A stretch of 64,000 nt of DNA from Lachnospiraceae bacterium (GCA_009779895.1 WRBB01000011.1:17168-81167), one strand, 5' to 3'; shown: positions 18,235-28,260, counted from the first letter of the stretch. Translations and numbers: made by a program. Notes: generated by a model not told the origin, from the sequence alone.

Positions 18235-20357
18235 CTTCTACGTTCTCCTAGTCTTTTTTTTAGTTTCCTGCCAAATCCAACAAGGATACCTCTTTCTTCA
18301 ACAGGCTCCTTGATTGGCTTGGCATGCATCGCCATCTCCATAAACATATCCTGTGAATTTACAATGGGACCGTCTTTTTTAATTTTACTATAAATCCCTT
18401 GATTGTCCATCACTCTGGCTTTTACATTGTCTGCCAACATCAAATCTAAATCATCCGACAAGCGTTTGCGAAGCTGTGGATCCAACACAGGGCAAGTCAC
18501 CTCTACCCGGGTGTCTGTATTGCGGGTCATCATATCCGCCGAACCTATATAAATCTGCCGATCAACTCCTGTTCCAAATGCATACACACGCGGGTGCTCC
18601 AAAAACCGCCCCACAATACTGGTCACCGTAATATGATCCGTTTTGCCCTCCAATCCAGGCAAAATACAACAAATTCCCCGAACAATCAAATTGATCTTGA
18701 CCCCCGCTATCGAAGCTTCTTCAATTTTATCCATAAAATCAATATCCGTCAAAGAATTCATCTTCATGATCACATGGCCGTCACTACCTTTTGCAATTTC
18801 ATCTTCTATTTTTTTGAAAATATTGGTTTTTAAACTAAAGGGTGCAACAAACAAGTGTTTATAAATGCCGTTTAAATTACCGATGGCCATATTTTTAAAG
18901 AACAGGTTGGCATCCGCACCAATTTCTTTGTGTGCCGTCATCAAAGAATAATCTGTGTAAAGACGCGCTGTTTTTTCATTGTAATTCCCTGTTCCTACCT
19001 GGGTAATATACTGGATTTCATTTTTATGGCGGCAGGTAATCAAACAAACCTTAGAATGCACTTTATAACCCTCCATGCCATAAATCACACGGCAACCGGA
19101 TTCTTCCAAACGCTTTGACCACTCAATGTTGTTTTGTTCATCAAAACGAGCACGTAACTCTATCAAAACAGTCACTTCTTTGCCATTTTCTGCTGCCGCA
19201 CAAAGATATTCAATCACTCTGGACTGACGTGCCAAACGATAGATGGTTATTTTGATGGTCAATACATCCAAGTTGGTGGATGCCTCGCGGATCAAGCGCA
19301 AAAACAATTCCATACTTTCATAAGGATAATGCAATAAAATATCTCGTTTGCGAATCAATTCTATTACACTGCTTTCACTCTCGTAAACAGAGGGCTGCGG
19401 AATAAATGGTTTATAAATCAAATGATACTTCAAAGACAAAGGAATCTTATCCGCAATCACAAAAATATAATCTAATTTCACAGGCATCTTTGTGCGAAAA
19501 ATACACTGGGGCGTAATTTGAAGTTTTTCGCAAAAATACGTCTCCAACTCCTGACACAAAGGAGAAAAGACTTCCAAACGTACCGCTGCCATACGCCGGC
19601 GTTTGTGAAGGGTTTTTTGCATAATAAAACGAAAATCTTCATTGTCTGCAAGTGCCTCATCTTCCGGTGCCACATCCGCATTGCGGGTTACACAAATATA
19701 ATTTTTGTCACTCACTTCGTATTGCTCAAAAATCAACTCAAAGTATTCCATGATAATTTTTTCAATGCGAATATAACGCATGGAATCTCCGGGTAAATAA
19801 AGAACATCCGAAATAAACTGCGGCACTGACACAATACCTTTTAAACTCTTTTCCTCTGTTTTTAAATTTGCTACAATGTAAATTTCCTTATTGATCAAAT
19901 GGGGAAAAGGATGGCTGGTATCAATAATCTGCGGGGATAATAAAGGTACAATTTCATCTTTGAAGTACTTTTTTACGTACTTTTTTTCGACCTGATCCAA
20001 TTCTTTCATATCAAGTCCCATGATACCATAAGGGCTTAATTTCTTTTTAATCTCACCGTAGGTCTTGTCCCGCTCTTTATAAAGTTGTGCCACATACGCA
20101 TAAATCGCATCTAACTCCTGATTTGGTGTCATGCCGGACTTTCGGTCAATGGTAACTTTACCGGCTTCCATCAAATCATGCAAACTCCCAACACGAATCA
20201 TGAAAAATTCATCTAAATTGCTGGTGAAAATAGCCACAAACTTCATCCGCTCCAATAAAGGTACGGTTTCATCCTTTGCCTCATGTAAAACACGCTGATT
20301 AAACCTCAACCAAGACAATTCACGACTTTGGGAATACTCCAATTTCTCTTTCGGCAT
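18231..20357 (-). CDS. ppk1: Polyphosphate kinase 1
   Basis: The 708-residue enzyme polymerises the gamma-phosphate of ATP into polyphosphate and can run in reverse. It has the N-terminal helical domain (SRELSWLRFNQRVLHEA), the head domain and two phospholipase-D-like halves. The autophosphorylated His is in GYKVHSKVCLI; a second conserved site is in GSADMMTRNTDTRVEV, with RFDEQNNIEW also conserved. Its start overlaps the patatin gene by 38 nt and follows AGAGG. The coupling with a phospholipase-like gene and galM is unusual but gives no clear functional link. Confidence 0.95.
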   Translation of the reverse strand: MPKEKLEYSQSRELSWLRFNQRVLHEAKDETVPLLERMKFVAIFTSNLDEFFMIRVGSLHDLMEAGKVTIDRKSGMTPNQELDAIYAYVAQLYKERDKTYGEIKKKLSPYGIMGLDMKELDQVEKKYVKKYFKDEIVPLLSPQIIDTSHPFPHLINKEIYIVANLKTEEKSLKGIVSVPQFISDVLYLPGDSMRYIRIEKIIMEYFELIFEQYEVSDKNYICVTRNADVAPEDEALADNEDFRFIMQKTLHKRRRMAAVRLEVFSPLCQELETYFCEKLQITPQCIFRTKMPVKLDYIFVIADKIPLSLKYHLIYKPFIPQPSVYESESSVIELIRKRDILLHYPYESMELFLRLIREASTNLDVLTIKITIYRLARQSRVIEYLCAAAENGKEVTVLIELRARFDEQNNIEWSKRLEESGCRVIYGMEGYKVHSKVCLITCRHKNEIQYITQVGTGNYNEKTARLYTDYSLMTAHKEIGADANLFFKNMAIGNLNGIYKHLFVAPFSLKTNIFKKIEDEIAKGSDGHVIMKMNSLTDIDFMDKIEEASIAGVKINLIVRGICCILPGLEGKTDHITVTSIVGRFLEHPRVYAFGTGVDRQIYIGSADMMTRNTDTRVEVTCPVLDPQLRKRLSDDLDLMLADNVKARVMDNQGIYSKIKKDGPIVNSQDMFMEMAMHAKPIKEPVEERGILVGFGRKLKKRLGERRR

Positions 20358-21207
20358 TTAAGTACCTCTCTAATCTTGCTCGCTCCCGTTCCATCAAACG
20401 ATATCCGTGGTCATAAAACATCTGTAACTGCCCTGCATTTCGCTCCAAACGTGAAATCAACTTCACCCTTGGCCGTAACACAAATATCTTTCCTTCTTTT
20501 TCCAGCTTTTCAATTTGGCCCATGGTTCGATTGTATGCAATCGGACGCAATAAAATAGAATGTATCAAATTGGGAAAACTGCGATAGCTACGACGATACA
20601 AACGACGCATCGCTGATGATGCATACTGTTTTCGATAGCCTTTGTTTTTGGTTAGTACCACTATGATTTTTTCATTGCCCATTTCCAGAGCACGCTCCAG
20701 CGGAACTGCATCTGACAAACCTCCATCCAAATAAGGAGTGCCATCAATGTTCACAATCGGACTTAATAACGGCATACTGCAAGAGGCACGAATCACTTTT
20801 AACAAGCGCTCCGGATCACTGTCTTCCGTCATATATTCTGCCTTGCCCGTGATACAATTGGTGGTCACATACTCATTTACAATTTCTGAATTGAAGTAGG
20901 TTTCAAAATCAAAGGGATATACTTCCTTGGGAAACTTATCAAAAATCAAATCCATGTTCATATAGCTTTTTTCTTTTAGAAACGTTCGAACCCCATGATA
21001 GTATCCGCCTGATTTGTCAGTGGGAATCATACAATCCCGGGTTCGACCCGGCTGCTTGGATACATAATCTACGCCGTTGCAAGCCCCGGCAGAAACACCA
21101 AGTACATGAGAAAAATAAATATCCTGCTCCATCAAGTAATCCAGAACACCGGCAGTAAAAACACCACGGGTTGCCCCTCCTTCTAGTACCAATGTTGCTT
21201 TTATCAT
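20320..21207 (-). CDS. Patatin-like phospholipase
   Basis: This 295-residue protein has the patatin Ser-Asp dyad elements: the oxyanion GGATRG loop near the N-terminus, the nucleophile elbow GVSAG and the DGG motif in YLDGGLSDAVPLE. It hydrolyses lipid acyl esters, probably at the inner membrane face; the substrate is unknown. It resembles bacterial YjjU/RssA-type members. The ATG at 21207 lies 11 nt after AAAGGAG; a GTG four codons upstream overlaps that Shine-Dalgarno and is unlikely. It is the first gene of the operon that continues to 12848. Confidence 0.87.
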   Translation of the reverse strand: MIKATLVLEGGATRGVFTAGVLDYLMEQDIYFSHVLGVSAGACNGVDYVSKQPGRTRDCMIPTDKSGGYYHGVRTFLKEKSYMNMDLIFDKFPKEVYPFDFETYFNSEIVNEYVTTNCITGKAEYMTEDSDPERLLKVIRASCSMPLLSPIVNIDGTPYLDGGLSDAVPLERALEMGNEKIIVVLTKNKGYRKQYASSAMRRLYRRSYRSFPNLIHSILLRPIAYNRTMGQIEKLEKEGKIFVLRPRVKLISRLERNAGQLQMFYDHGYRLMERERARLERYLNAEREIGVFPKS

Positions 21208-21319
21208 AAAATCTGCCACTCCTTTATTTTTTTGGCTATTATTTATGAAACAATAATTGTCTCATGTGCCCTCACTTTCAAAACTTTCCTACACATTAGT
21301 ATATCATATTTCGCAAAAT

Positions 21320-21348
21320 ATTGTATCATATCCTTATATTTTTTTCAA
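21320..21348 (-). promoter_or_regulatory. Sigma-A promoter of the patatin-ppk-galM-topB operon
   Basis: On the minus strand TTGAAA (21348-21343), a 17-nt spacer and TACAAT (21325-21320) lie about 110 nt upstream of the patatin start. The long leader shows no recognisable riboswitch. Confidence 0.65.
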
Positions 21349-21376
21349 ACACCAGTTCTTTTTTGTGAATACAAAT

Positions 21377-21402
21377 AAGCCACCTGACATTTTAGGTGGC
21401 TT
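21377..21402 (-). terminator. Rho-independent terminator after luxS
   Basis: AAGCCACCT (21377-21385) pairs perfectly with AGGTGGCTT (21394-21402) over an 8-nt loop, 11 nt after the luxS stop. The following tract on the minus strand is T-rich but broken. Confidence 0.75.
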
Positions 21403-21413
21403 GTTTTACATAT

Positions 21414-21893
21414 TTAATCCGGATATACCAGCTGTTCTTCCTTGATATCTCGCAATGTACGAGTTAAATACTTCCTTGCCCAATACTTTGCCATGGGCAA
21501 ATCCAAATCCAAATAATTGCCGCAATCTTTCGCAGATGCGCCCGGAATCTCTCCTTCAAAATCAGCAATAAAAAGACACATCTCTTCCAACAAAGGCACG
21601 ATATCTTTTGAATCATAATCCCCAATCAACAACAAATAAAACCCTGTCCGGCAACCCATAGGTCCAAAATACAAAACCTTATCTTGATACGCGTTATGAT
21701 TTCGCAAAAAAGTTGCCCCCAAATGCTCCATGGCATGCATCTCCGCTGTATGCATCACCGGTTCCTCATTAGGATTGGTCATCCGAATATCAAAGGTTGT
21801 CACCGGCGTCTCACCCACAAAATCCCGACGAGACACATAAAGTCCGGGTATCATTTTAATGTGATCAATCGTAAAACTTGTAATCTTCTCCAT
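21414..21893 (-). CDS. luxS: S-ribosylhomocysteine lyase
   Basis: This 159-residue metalloenzyme cleaves S-ribosylhomocysteine to homocysteine and DPD, the autoinducer-2 precursor. The metal site is visible as HAMEHLGATFLRN (HxxEH) and the downstream cysteine in DCGNY; the substrate-loop FGPMGCRTGFY is intact. Length matches the family. It lies just downstream of an ABC-F gene on the same strand, with its own terminator. No pfs/mtnN or lsr genes are nearby, so only the recycling step is represented here. Confidence 0.96.
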   Translation of the reverse strand: MEKITSFTIDHIKMIPGLYVSRRDFVGETPVTTFDIRMTNPNEEPVMHTAEMHAMEHLGATFLRNHNAYQDKVLYFGPMGCRTGFYLLLIGDYDSKDIVPLLEEMCLFIADFEGEIPGASAKDCGNYLDLDLPMAKYWARKYLTRTLRDIKEEQLVYPD

Positions 21894-21919
21894 TTCTAAA
21901 CCCCATCTCTTTCTATTTT

Positions 21920-23554
21920 TTAGTCATTTTCATCTTTTGTGATTGTAAATGTCTGACGTTTCCGTGCCATCTCATCACTATCCAAGTACGCATCATAGGT
22001 TGTAATTTTATCAATCAACTTCCCGCCCGGCACAATTTCCATAATCCGATTGGCCGTGGTCTGCACAATCTGATGATCCCGTGTGGAAAACAACAACACG
22101 CCGGGAAATTTAATCAAACCATTGTTTAAGGCTGTAATCGACTCCATATCCAAGTGGTTGGTTGGCTCATCCAAAATCAAAACATTTGCGCCGGAAATCA
22201 TCATTTTTGACAATTGACAACGCACTTGTTCCCCACCAGACAATACACGCAAACGCTTGATACCATCCTCTCCGCCAAACAACATTCTACCTAAAAAACC
22301 ACGTACATAGGTGGCATCTTTGTTTTCCGAAAACTGAGTCAGCCATTCTGTGATTGTATAATCACTTTTAAATTCATCTCCAAAGTCTTTCGGAAAATAA
22401 CCATGAGTGGTCGTGATACCCCATTTATAGGTTCCGGCGTCCGGCTCTATTTCACCAATCAAGATTTTAAACAATGTGGTTTTTGCCAATTCATTGCCAC
22501 CAACAAAAGCAACTTTATCTTCATGTCCCAAAGTAAAGGTCAGGTTGTCCAATACCTTCTCTCCATCTATCGTTTTGGATAGCCCTTCTACCAACAGCAC
22601 CTCATTGCCAATTTCCCGGTTCGGGCGAAAATCAATATAGGGGTATTTTCGACTGGATGGTTTGATTTCATCCAACTCAATTTTTTCCAAAGCCCTTTTT
22701 CTGGAAGTGGCTTGTTTTGACTTTGAGGCATTGGCACTAAAACGTGATATAAACTCCTGCAATTCTTTGATTTTATCTTCCTTTTTTCGATTGGCCTCTT
22801 TCATTTGACGAATCAACAATTGACTGGATTCATACCAGAAATCATAATTTCCGGCATACAATTGAATCTTACCATAATCAATATCAGCAATATGGGTACA
22901 TACCTTATTTAGAAAATAACGATCATGAGATACCACAATCACCGTATTTTCAAAATGAATCAAAAACTCTTCCAACCAAGCAATGGCCTCTAAATCCAAA
23001 TGGTTGGTTGGCTCATCTAACAACAAAATATAAGGATTGCCAAATAAAGCTTGTGCCAAAAGTACCTTAACCTTTTCCGGTCCTAATAAATCACCCATTT
23101 GCTTATCATGCAATTCTGTTTCAATACCCAATCCATTTAATAACATAGCTGCGTCAGCCTCGGCCTCCCAACCATTCATAGTAGCAAACTCACCCTCTAA
23201 TTCACTGGCTTTGATTCCATCTTCATCAGAAAAATCTTCCTTTGCATAAATGGCATCTTTTTCTTTCATGATCTCATACAAACGCGCATTGCCCATAATA
23301 ACCGCATCCAAAACAGAAAATGCATCATACTTACTTTGATCCTGCTGTAAAAATGATAGGCGCTCACCGGGTGTAATCGCAATTTCACCACTGGTAGGCT
23401 CTAATTGACCGGATAAAATCCGCAAAAATGTTGATTTTCCGGCACCATTGGCACCAATCAAACCATAGCAATTGCCCTCTGTAAATTTAATATTAACCTC
23501 TTCAAAAAGAGCTCTTTTTCCAACCCGCAAAGTAATATTATTTGCACTAATCAT
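21920..23554 (-). CDS. ABC-F family ATPase (ribosome-associated type)
   Basis: The 544-residue protein has two ABC domains and no membrane part. Domain 1 has a canonical Walker A (GANGAGKST), and both domains have Walker B with EPTNHLDLE/EPTNHLDME. The inter-domain linker (about residues 240-310) is charged and ends RKYPYIDF. The second Walker A reads GGNELAKTT, with Ala where Gly normally precedes the Lys. ABC-F proteins bind the ribosomal E site; the closest type is YkpA/YbiT, and resistance function is not indicated. The ATG follows AAGGAGAAGATGAAAGA. Confidence 0.9.
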   Translation of the reverse strand: MISANNITLRVGKRALFEEVNIKFTEGNCYGLIGANGAGKSTFLRILSGQLEPTSGEIAITPGERLSFLQQDQSKYDAFSVLDAVIMGNARLYEIMKEKDAIYAKEDFSDEDGIKASELEGEFATMNGWEAEADAAMLLNGLGIETELHDKQMGDLLGPEKVKVLLAQALFGNPYILLLDEPTNHLDLEAIAWLEEFLIHFENTVIVVSHDRYFLNKVCTHIADIDYGKIQLYAGNYDFWYESSQLLIRQMKEANRKKEDKIKELQEFISRFSANASKSKQATSRKRALEKIELDEIKPSSRKYPYIDFRPNREIGNEVLLVEGLSKTIDGEKVLDNLTFTLGHEDKVAFVGGNELAKTTLFKILIGEIEPDAGTYKWGITTTHGYFPKDFGDEFKSDYTITEWLTQFSENKDATYVRGFLGRMLFGGEDGIKRLRVLSGGEQVRCQLSKMMISGANVLILDEPTNHLDMESITALNNGLIKFPGVLLFSTRDHQIVQTTANRIMEIVPGGKLIDKITTYDAYLDSDEMARKRQTFTITKDEND

Positions 23555-23597
23555 TCTTTCATCTTCTCCTTACATTTAAATCATAATACCAACGCTT

Positions 23598-23627
23598 ATA
23601 GTACCACAAAACAACCAAAAACAGCAA
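23598..23627 (-). promoter_or_regulatory. Candidate promoter of the ABC-F gene
   Basis: Minus-strand TTGCTG (23627-23622), 18 nt, then TACTAT (23603-23598), about 45 nt upstream of the ABC-F start. Confidence 0.4.
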
Positions 23628-23652
23628 GGCTTATTTTCCTGCCCAAAAGGAA

Positions 23653-23680
23653 TTGATTTTCACAGCTCTTTTGTTATACA
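23653..23680 (+). promoter_or_regulatory. Promoter of the DUF4317 gene
   Basis: TTGATT (23653-23658), 16 nt, TATACA (23675-23680), about 36 nt upstream of the ATG at 23716. The TTG that would extend the reading frame upstream is part of this -35 element. Confidence 0.6.
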
Positions 23681-23715
23681 ATGAATCATATTCCAAAACA
23701 AAAGGAGCAACAAAC

Positions 23716-24813
23716 ATGACAAAAAAAGAAGTATTAGAAATCAGAAAACAATTTAGCCCGCAACATTGCAATATCACCAAGATTGCCGGTTGTTATGTCA
23801 ACTATGAAAAAGAAAAACTATGTCAATTTAAGCAATCTTTCTTATCTCTATCTGAAGAAGAAGCTTTTAAATATTTTGATATTTTCAAAAAATCCTTGTC
23901 CAAAGCAGTGGGAAAAAACTTGCAAAATCTTTCTTTTCCTTTGATACAAGAAGAAACCGGCGGTACCCAGAACTTCCTGCTTCGTTTGAGAAATAGCAAA
24001 TTAGAGGCGGATGATTTGATTGAAGAGATGTACGACAACATCATTACACATTATGCTTTTGAAGAGAATTATTATATCATACTTATTCACGGCATTTATG
24101 ACATTCCCGGCAAAGCAACGGATGGTGTATTTATGGAAGATAGCTCTGATGATGTGTACGAATACATCATGGCTTGCATCTGCCCGGTTGCACTTTCTAA
24201 GGCCGGACTTTGCTATTACGGGGACAAAAATATCATCAGCAATCGCATCCGTGACTGGGTCATTGGCGCACCGGACAAAGCCTTTTTATTTCCTGCTTTT
24301 ACCGATAGAAACACGGATATTCACAACATGCTTTATTACACAAACAACCCCCTAGACCTACAAGCCGAATTGATTGACAATCTATTTGGTACGGAAATAC
24401 CCGCCGATATAGAAGAACAAAAACAGGTCTTTCACGAAGTTTTGAGCAGCAGTCAAGTCAATCACTTAGACACCGCTTTAGATATCAACGATACCATTAT
24501 AGAGATGATACAAGAGCAGGAAACACAAAACGAAGCAGAACCCTTGGTGCTCGATAAACATACCATGGATCATATACTACAAAAAAATGATATCCGCCCC
24601 ATGGAAACAGAGCACGAAAACATAGATGGCATACTAGCCACCAACGTAATCAACACCAAAACCATCACCCTGCAAGCGGAAGATATCGTCGCAAAAGTCA
24701 GCGCAAATCGAAGCGACCTTATCTCAACCAAAATCATGGACGGCAAAAAATGCCTGGTCATCGAAATCCAAGGTAAACTTGAAGTCAATGGCCTGGATGT
24801 GGAGATTCACTGA
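23716..24813 (+). CDS. DUF4317 family protein
   Basis: The protein has 365 residues and no signal peptide or membrane helix, and resembles the clostridial DUF4317 family. Visible features are a start MTKKEVLEIRKQFSP, the segment ITKIAGCYVNYEKEK, a central HGIYDIPGKATDG and CYYGDKNI, and an acidic C-terminal third. No catalytic motif is recognised and the function is unknown. The start is fixed by AAAGGAG 8 nt upstream of the ATG. The gene is monocistronic, between divergent ABC-F and convergent flotillin genes, with its own promoter and terminator. Confidence 0.78.
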   Translation: MTKKEVLEIRKQFSPQHCNITKIAGCYVNYEKEKLCQFKQSFLSLSEEEAFKYFDIFKKSLSKAVGKNLQNLSFPLIQEETGGTQNFLLRLRNSKLEADDLIEEMYDNIITHYAFEENYYIILIHGIYDIPGKATDGVFMEDSSDDVYEYIMACICPVALSKAGLCYYGDKNIISNRIRDWVIGAPDKAFLFPAFTDRNTDIHNMLYYTNNPLDLQAELIDNLFGTEIPADIEEQKQVFHEVLSSSQVNHLDTALDINDTIIEMIQEQETQNEAEPLVLDKHTMDHILQKNDIRPMETEHENIDGILATNVINTKTITLQAEDIVAKVSANRSDLISTKIMDGKKCLVIEIQGKLEVNGLDVEIH

Positions 24814-24851
24814 TAGTAGCAAAAACAGGAGCAACACTATAATCTATAGAA

Positions 24852-24894
24852 AAAATATGGACTTGGGTCAAGTTTCCATCCAAGTCCATATTTT
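24852..24894. terminator. Bidirectional rho-independent terminator
   Basis: AAAATATGGACTTGG (24852-24866) pairs with CCAAGTCCATATTTT (24880-24894) around a 13-nt loop. A- and T-rich flanks let it serve both the DUF4317 gene (plus) and flotillin (minus). Confidence 0.88.
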
Positions 24895-24906
24895 ATATGC
24901 ATTTAT

Positions 24907-26409
24907 TTAGCTCTCTGTTATTTCGGAAGCCAAGTCTTTTGCCACACCTGCTTTTAATCCCTCTAAGCCTGTCACGTTGATATTGCGATTTACCTTGGCA
25001 TCATATGTGCCCGCCTTAATAATATCACTCATATCAATGCCGGTGGCCTCTTTCATGGTTTCCATCACTTTCGCCATCAAAATCGGTACATTGCCACCTA
25101 CATCAGAGATACCATTGGAATCTCCACCAATCACCGTCACCTTGTCAATGGCAGAAATCGGTTCTGCAACACTCTTAGCAATATCCGGTAACACACCAAC
25201 CACCATCTCAACCATAGCTGCTTGCCCGTATTTTTTCATCGCTTCCGCTTTTTTGTCAATGGCTTCCGCCTCGGCAACACCTCTGGCTTGAATGGCTTCC
25301 GCTTCCGCTTGCCCTTTTACCTTAATGGCATAGGCATCTTGCTCATACACAAAACGATCCGCTTCGGCTTTGATTTTTATGGCTTCCGCCTCCCGTTCTA
25401 CTTCAATCTTCTTGGCATCGGCTTCTTTGGTTCTCACATAAAGACGTGCATCCGCTTCTTGTTGTTGTCGGAAGCGCTCTGCCTCTGCTTTTTTCTTAAC
25501 TTCGGCATCCAAAGCTTGCTCCATCACAGCCGCTTCTCTTTGTTTCAACTCAATCTCACGCTCACGTTTTGCAATATCCGCATTAGTAGAAGTGGTTTCG
25601 ATGGTTTTACGCTGCTCTTGGCTTTGAATTTCAAAGGCCGCCTCAGCTTCCGCCTTTTTGGTATCCGCCAAGGTTTTTAATTCCGCTTTTTTGATATCTA
25701 AATCATTGTTCTTTTGGGCAATTTCCAAATCCGCTTTGACTTTTGCATCATTGGCATCTTTATCAGCCTCTGCTTGGCGAATGGCTACATCACGCTCAGC
25801 CTCCGCTCTGGCAATTGATGCTTCCTTTTTAATCTTGGCACTGTTTACCATACCCATGTCGCCAATCAAACCACTTTCATCTTCCACTGTTTGAATATTA
25901 CAGGAAATAATCTCAATGCCCAACTTTTCCATATCTGTTGTTGCTTTTTCTTGAATTTGATTCCCGAACTCATCTTTGTTTGTACTTACATCAATCAATG
26001 TCAAAGTACCTACGATCTCTCTCATATTACCTTGTAAAGAATCTTGCAAATCCATTACAATATCCTGGGGCCTCTTGTTCAAGAAGTTTTTCATGGCCAG
26101 CTTAATCATCTCTCTATCCGTAGAAATCCGAACCTTGGCAACGGCATCTACCTGAACCTTAATAAAGTCAATCGTAGGAATATATCCGCCTGTCTTAATA
26201 TCCACCGTCACTTGCTTTAAATAAATTTTATCAATTCTTTCTAAAAAAGGAACTCTAAAACCGGCACGACCAATCAAAATTTTCGGTTCCCTTTTTAGGC
26301 CTGAAATAATATAAGCCGTATCCGGCGGTGCTTTTACATAACCCATGGCAATGAATATCAAAACTACAAGCACAATTATAACAACAATTGCAATATTTCC
26401 CGCACTCAC
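24907..26409 (-). CDS. Flotillin-family (SPFH) membrane scaffold protein
   Basis: This 500-residue protein has an N-terminal membrane helix (about residues 5-25), an SPFH/band-7 domain (about 30-190, with RVPFLERIDKIYLKQVTVDI) and a long Ala/Glu-rich flotillin coiled coil with repeated AEAEAI units, then a Gly-rich tail. Flotillins organise membrane microdomains and help oligomerise signalling and secretion proteins. The GTG at 26409 lies 6 nt after a perfect AGGAGGT, whereas the ATG eight codons upstream has AAAGG directly abutting it, so GTG is preferred. The usual NfeD-like partner gene is absent beside it. Confidence 0.88.
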   Translation of the reverse strand: MSAGNIAIVVIIVLVVLIFIAMGYVKAPPDTAYIISGLKREPKILIGRAGFRVPFLERIDKIYLKQVTVDIKTGGYIPTIDFIKVQVDAVAKVRISTDREMIKLAMKNFLNKRPQDIVMDLQDSLQGNMREIVGTLTLIDVSTNKDEFGNQIQEKATTDMEKLGIEIISCNIQTVEDESGLIGDMGMVNSAKIKKEASIARAEAERDVAIRQAEADKDANDAKVKADLEIAQKNNDLDIKKAELKTLADTKKAEAEAAFEIQSQEQRKTIETTSTNADIAKREREIELKQREAAVMEQALDAEVKKKAEAERFRQQQEADARLYVRTKEADAKKIEVEREAEAIKIKAEADRFVYEQDAYAIKVKGQAEAEAIQARGVAEAEAIDKKAEAMKKYGQAAMVEMVVGVLPDIAKSVAEPISAIDKVTVIGGDSNGISDVGGNVPILMAKVMETMKEATGIDMSDIIKAGTYDAKVNRNINVTGLEGLKAGVAKDLASEITES

Positions 26410-26519
26410 AAAAAGACCTCCTAAATCATTCATCCTTTACCACATCGCTACTATTTTTCGTAGCTTCTCCTTTCTTTCAATTTATTTTTCCATAAATCCG
26501 TTGCATCGAACACTGTTAC

Positions 26520-26528
26520 ATTATAGCA
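26520..26528 (-). promoter_or_regulatory. Extended -10 promoter element upstream of flotillin
   Basis: Minus-strand TGCTATAAT, a consensus extended -10, lies about 110 nt upstream of the flotillin start. No good -35 is seen. A small hairpin (GCTAC/GTAGC) lies in the leader between it and the gene. Confidence 0.5.
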
Positions 26529-26574
26529 CACAATCCGAAATTTTTATAAACTTTTTATTTTAATTCATTCTTTT

Positions 26575-28260
26575 TTATAAACTTTTTTGCTGTGCTTGTT
26601 TATGTTCCAAACGCTTCGCCTTTTTTGCTTTCTCCGGTATAATCGTAAATGCAATATTATTGGCATGATCCGCACATCTTTCTAAATCCGTAATCATATC
26701 CGTAAAGAACACACCACTTTGTGGGGCACAAGCTTCTTCTTTCAAACGCTCTATATGATTTTCAATAAAATCCACCGACAATTCGTCTACTTCGTCTTCC
26801 AATGCGACAATCTGCGACAAACTCGGCTCATCCTGACGTTCAAAGACTTCCATCGCTTTCACTGCCAACGCAACCGTCACTTCACTTAATTCTTTTAATT
26901 CTTCTATGGCGGCTTCCGTAAATCTTAAATTTCCCTCCGCAATCACCACGGTATATTCGGCAATATTTTCCGCATGGTCGCCAATCCGTTCCATGTCAGA
27001 AAGGGTTCGAAACATCTCCCCTACTTTCTTTGCTTCATGAATAGACAAACGCATATTATTAATCCAAACCAACTTTGCTGAAATGCTATGATTCAAATAA
27101 TTGAGAATATCTTCATTTTCAACGACTTTTCTTGCTTTCTCTACATCTTTTTGGAAAAATGCCTCCAATGCCAATTTTAGGTTTTCATTGGCAATTTTTC
27201 CCATGCGGCATAATTCAAGATGTGCATTAAGCACTGCAACACCCGGCGATTGCAACAATTTTGCATCCGCGCTATCCAAATACATCAATTTCTTTTCGTA
27301 TGTTCTGTCTGCACCATCCGCTTTCAGCGGTACAATTTTTTCCATCAACTTGGCCACAGGTCCAATAAAAGGTAAAATCAAAAACATCGTGGCAAAATTA
27401 TACAAGGTGTGGAACATAGCCACCTGTCGTGCCGTTTCAGCCCATGTATGCTGAAACCACTGTAAAATAGCCGGAAACACAAAAACCAAAGTACCAAATA
27501 CTGCACTTCCAATAATATCAAACATGATATGGAATAATGCCGCACGTTTGCTTTGGCGATTGGCCGGTATGGAAGCCAACACCGTAGTGATGCTTGTTCC
27601 GATGTTTGTGCCCAGTATAATAAAAGCGGACGTTTCAAAAGGAATCGGTACACCATTTAAATGCATCGTAACCAAAAGCCCCATGGTAGCCGATGAACTC
27701 TGCACCACAGCAGTAAATGCAAAACCGGCAACCAAGGCCAAAAACGGATTTTCAAAGGCTGTTAACATGGCATTAAAGCCGGGTTGATCCGCAATACCAC
27801 GTAGCGGTGTTCCCATTACCGTAATACCAAAGAAAAGGATACCAAAACCTAAAATGACATAACCGATGTTTTTAATGCTTCTCTTTTTTACAAACAGATA
27901 CATAATAATCCCAACAAAAATAAATAGGGGCGCAACTGTATCAATCCGAAAAGCAATCAACTGTGCACTAAACGTGGTCCCCACATTGGCACCCAAAATA
28001 ATACCAATGGCCTGGGTTAAATTCATCAAACCGGAGTTGACAAAACTAACGGTCATAATGGTGGTTGCCGTCGAACTATTAATCGCAATGGTCGCAAGAA
28101 TACCAACGATGACCGCAAACACCCGATTTGAGGTTGCTTTTTGCAAAATACTCTGCAAACGTTCACCGGCAATCAGCTCGATCCCACCTGACATCATTTT
28201 CATACCAAATAAGAACAAACCCAAACCACCGGCAACTAAAAATATACTTTCCAAACTCAT
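26575..28260 (-). CDS. Na+/phosphate cotransporter family protein with PhoU-like domain
   Basis: The 561-residue protein has an N-terminal NptA/PNaS membrane domain with two inverted repeats (QSSSATMGL, and NSSTATTIMTVSFVNSG, in the signature Gln/Asn-Ser-Ser positions; GANVGTTFSAQ and GTNIGTSITTVLA). From about residue 330 the C-terminal cytoplasmic part is a PhoU-like helical domain (DMERIGDHAENIAEY). It imports or exports phosphate with sodium. It lies 50 nt downstream of serA on the same strand and may be transcribed by readthrough; the start follows GGAGAAGG. Confidence 0.88.
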   Translation of the reverse strand: MSLESIFLVAGGLGLFLFGMKMMSGGIELIAGERLQSILQKATSNRVFAVIVGILATIAINSSTATTIMTVSFVNSGLMNLTQAIGIILGANVGTTFSAQLIAFRIDTVAPLFIFVGIIMYLFVKKRSIKNIGYVILGFGILFFGITVMGTPLRGIADQPGFNAMLTAFENPFLALVAGFAFTAVVQSSSATMGLLVTMHLNGVPIPFETSAFIILGTNIGTSITTVLASIPANRQSKRAALFHIMFDIIGSAVFGTLVFVFPAILQWFQHTWAETARQVAMFHTLYNFATMFLILPFIGPVAKLMEKIVPLKADGADRTYEKKLMYLDSADAKLLQSPGVAVLNAHLELCRMGKIANENLKLALEAFFQKDVEKARKVVENEDILNYLNHSISAKLVWINNMRLSIHEAKKVGEMFRTLSDMERIGDHAENIAEYTVVIAEGNLRFTEAAIEELKELSEVTVALAVKAMEVFERQDEPSLSQIVALEDEVDELSVDFIENHIERLKEEACAPQSGVFFTDMITDLERCADHANNIAFTIIPEKAKKAKRLEHKQAQQKSL

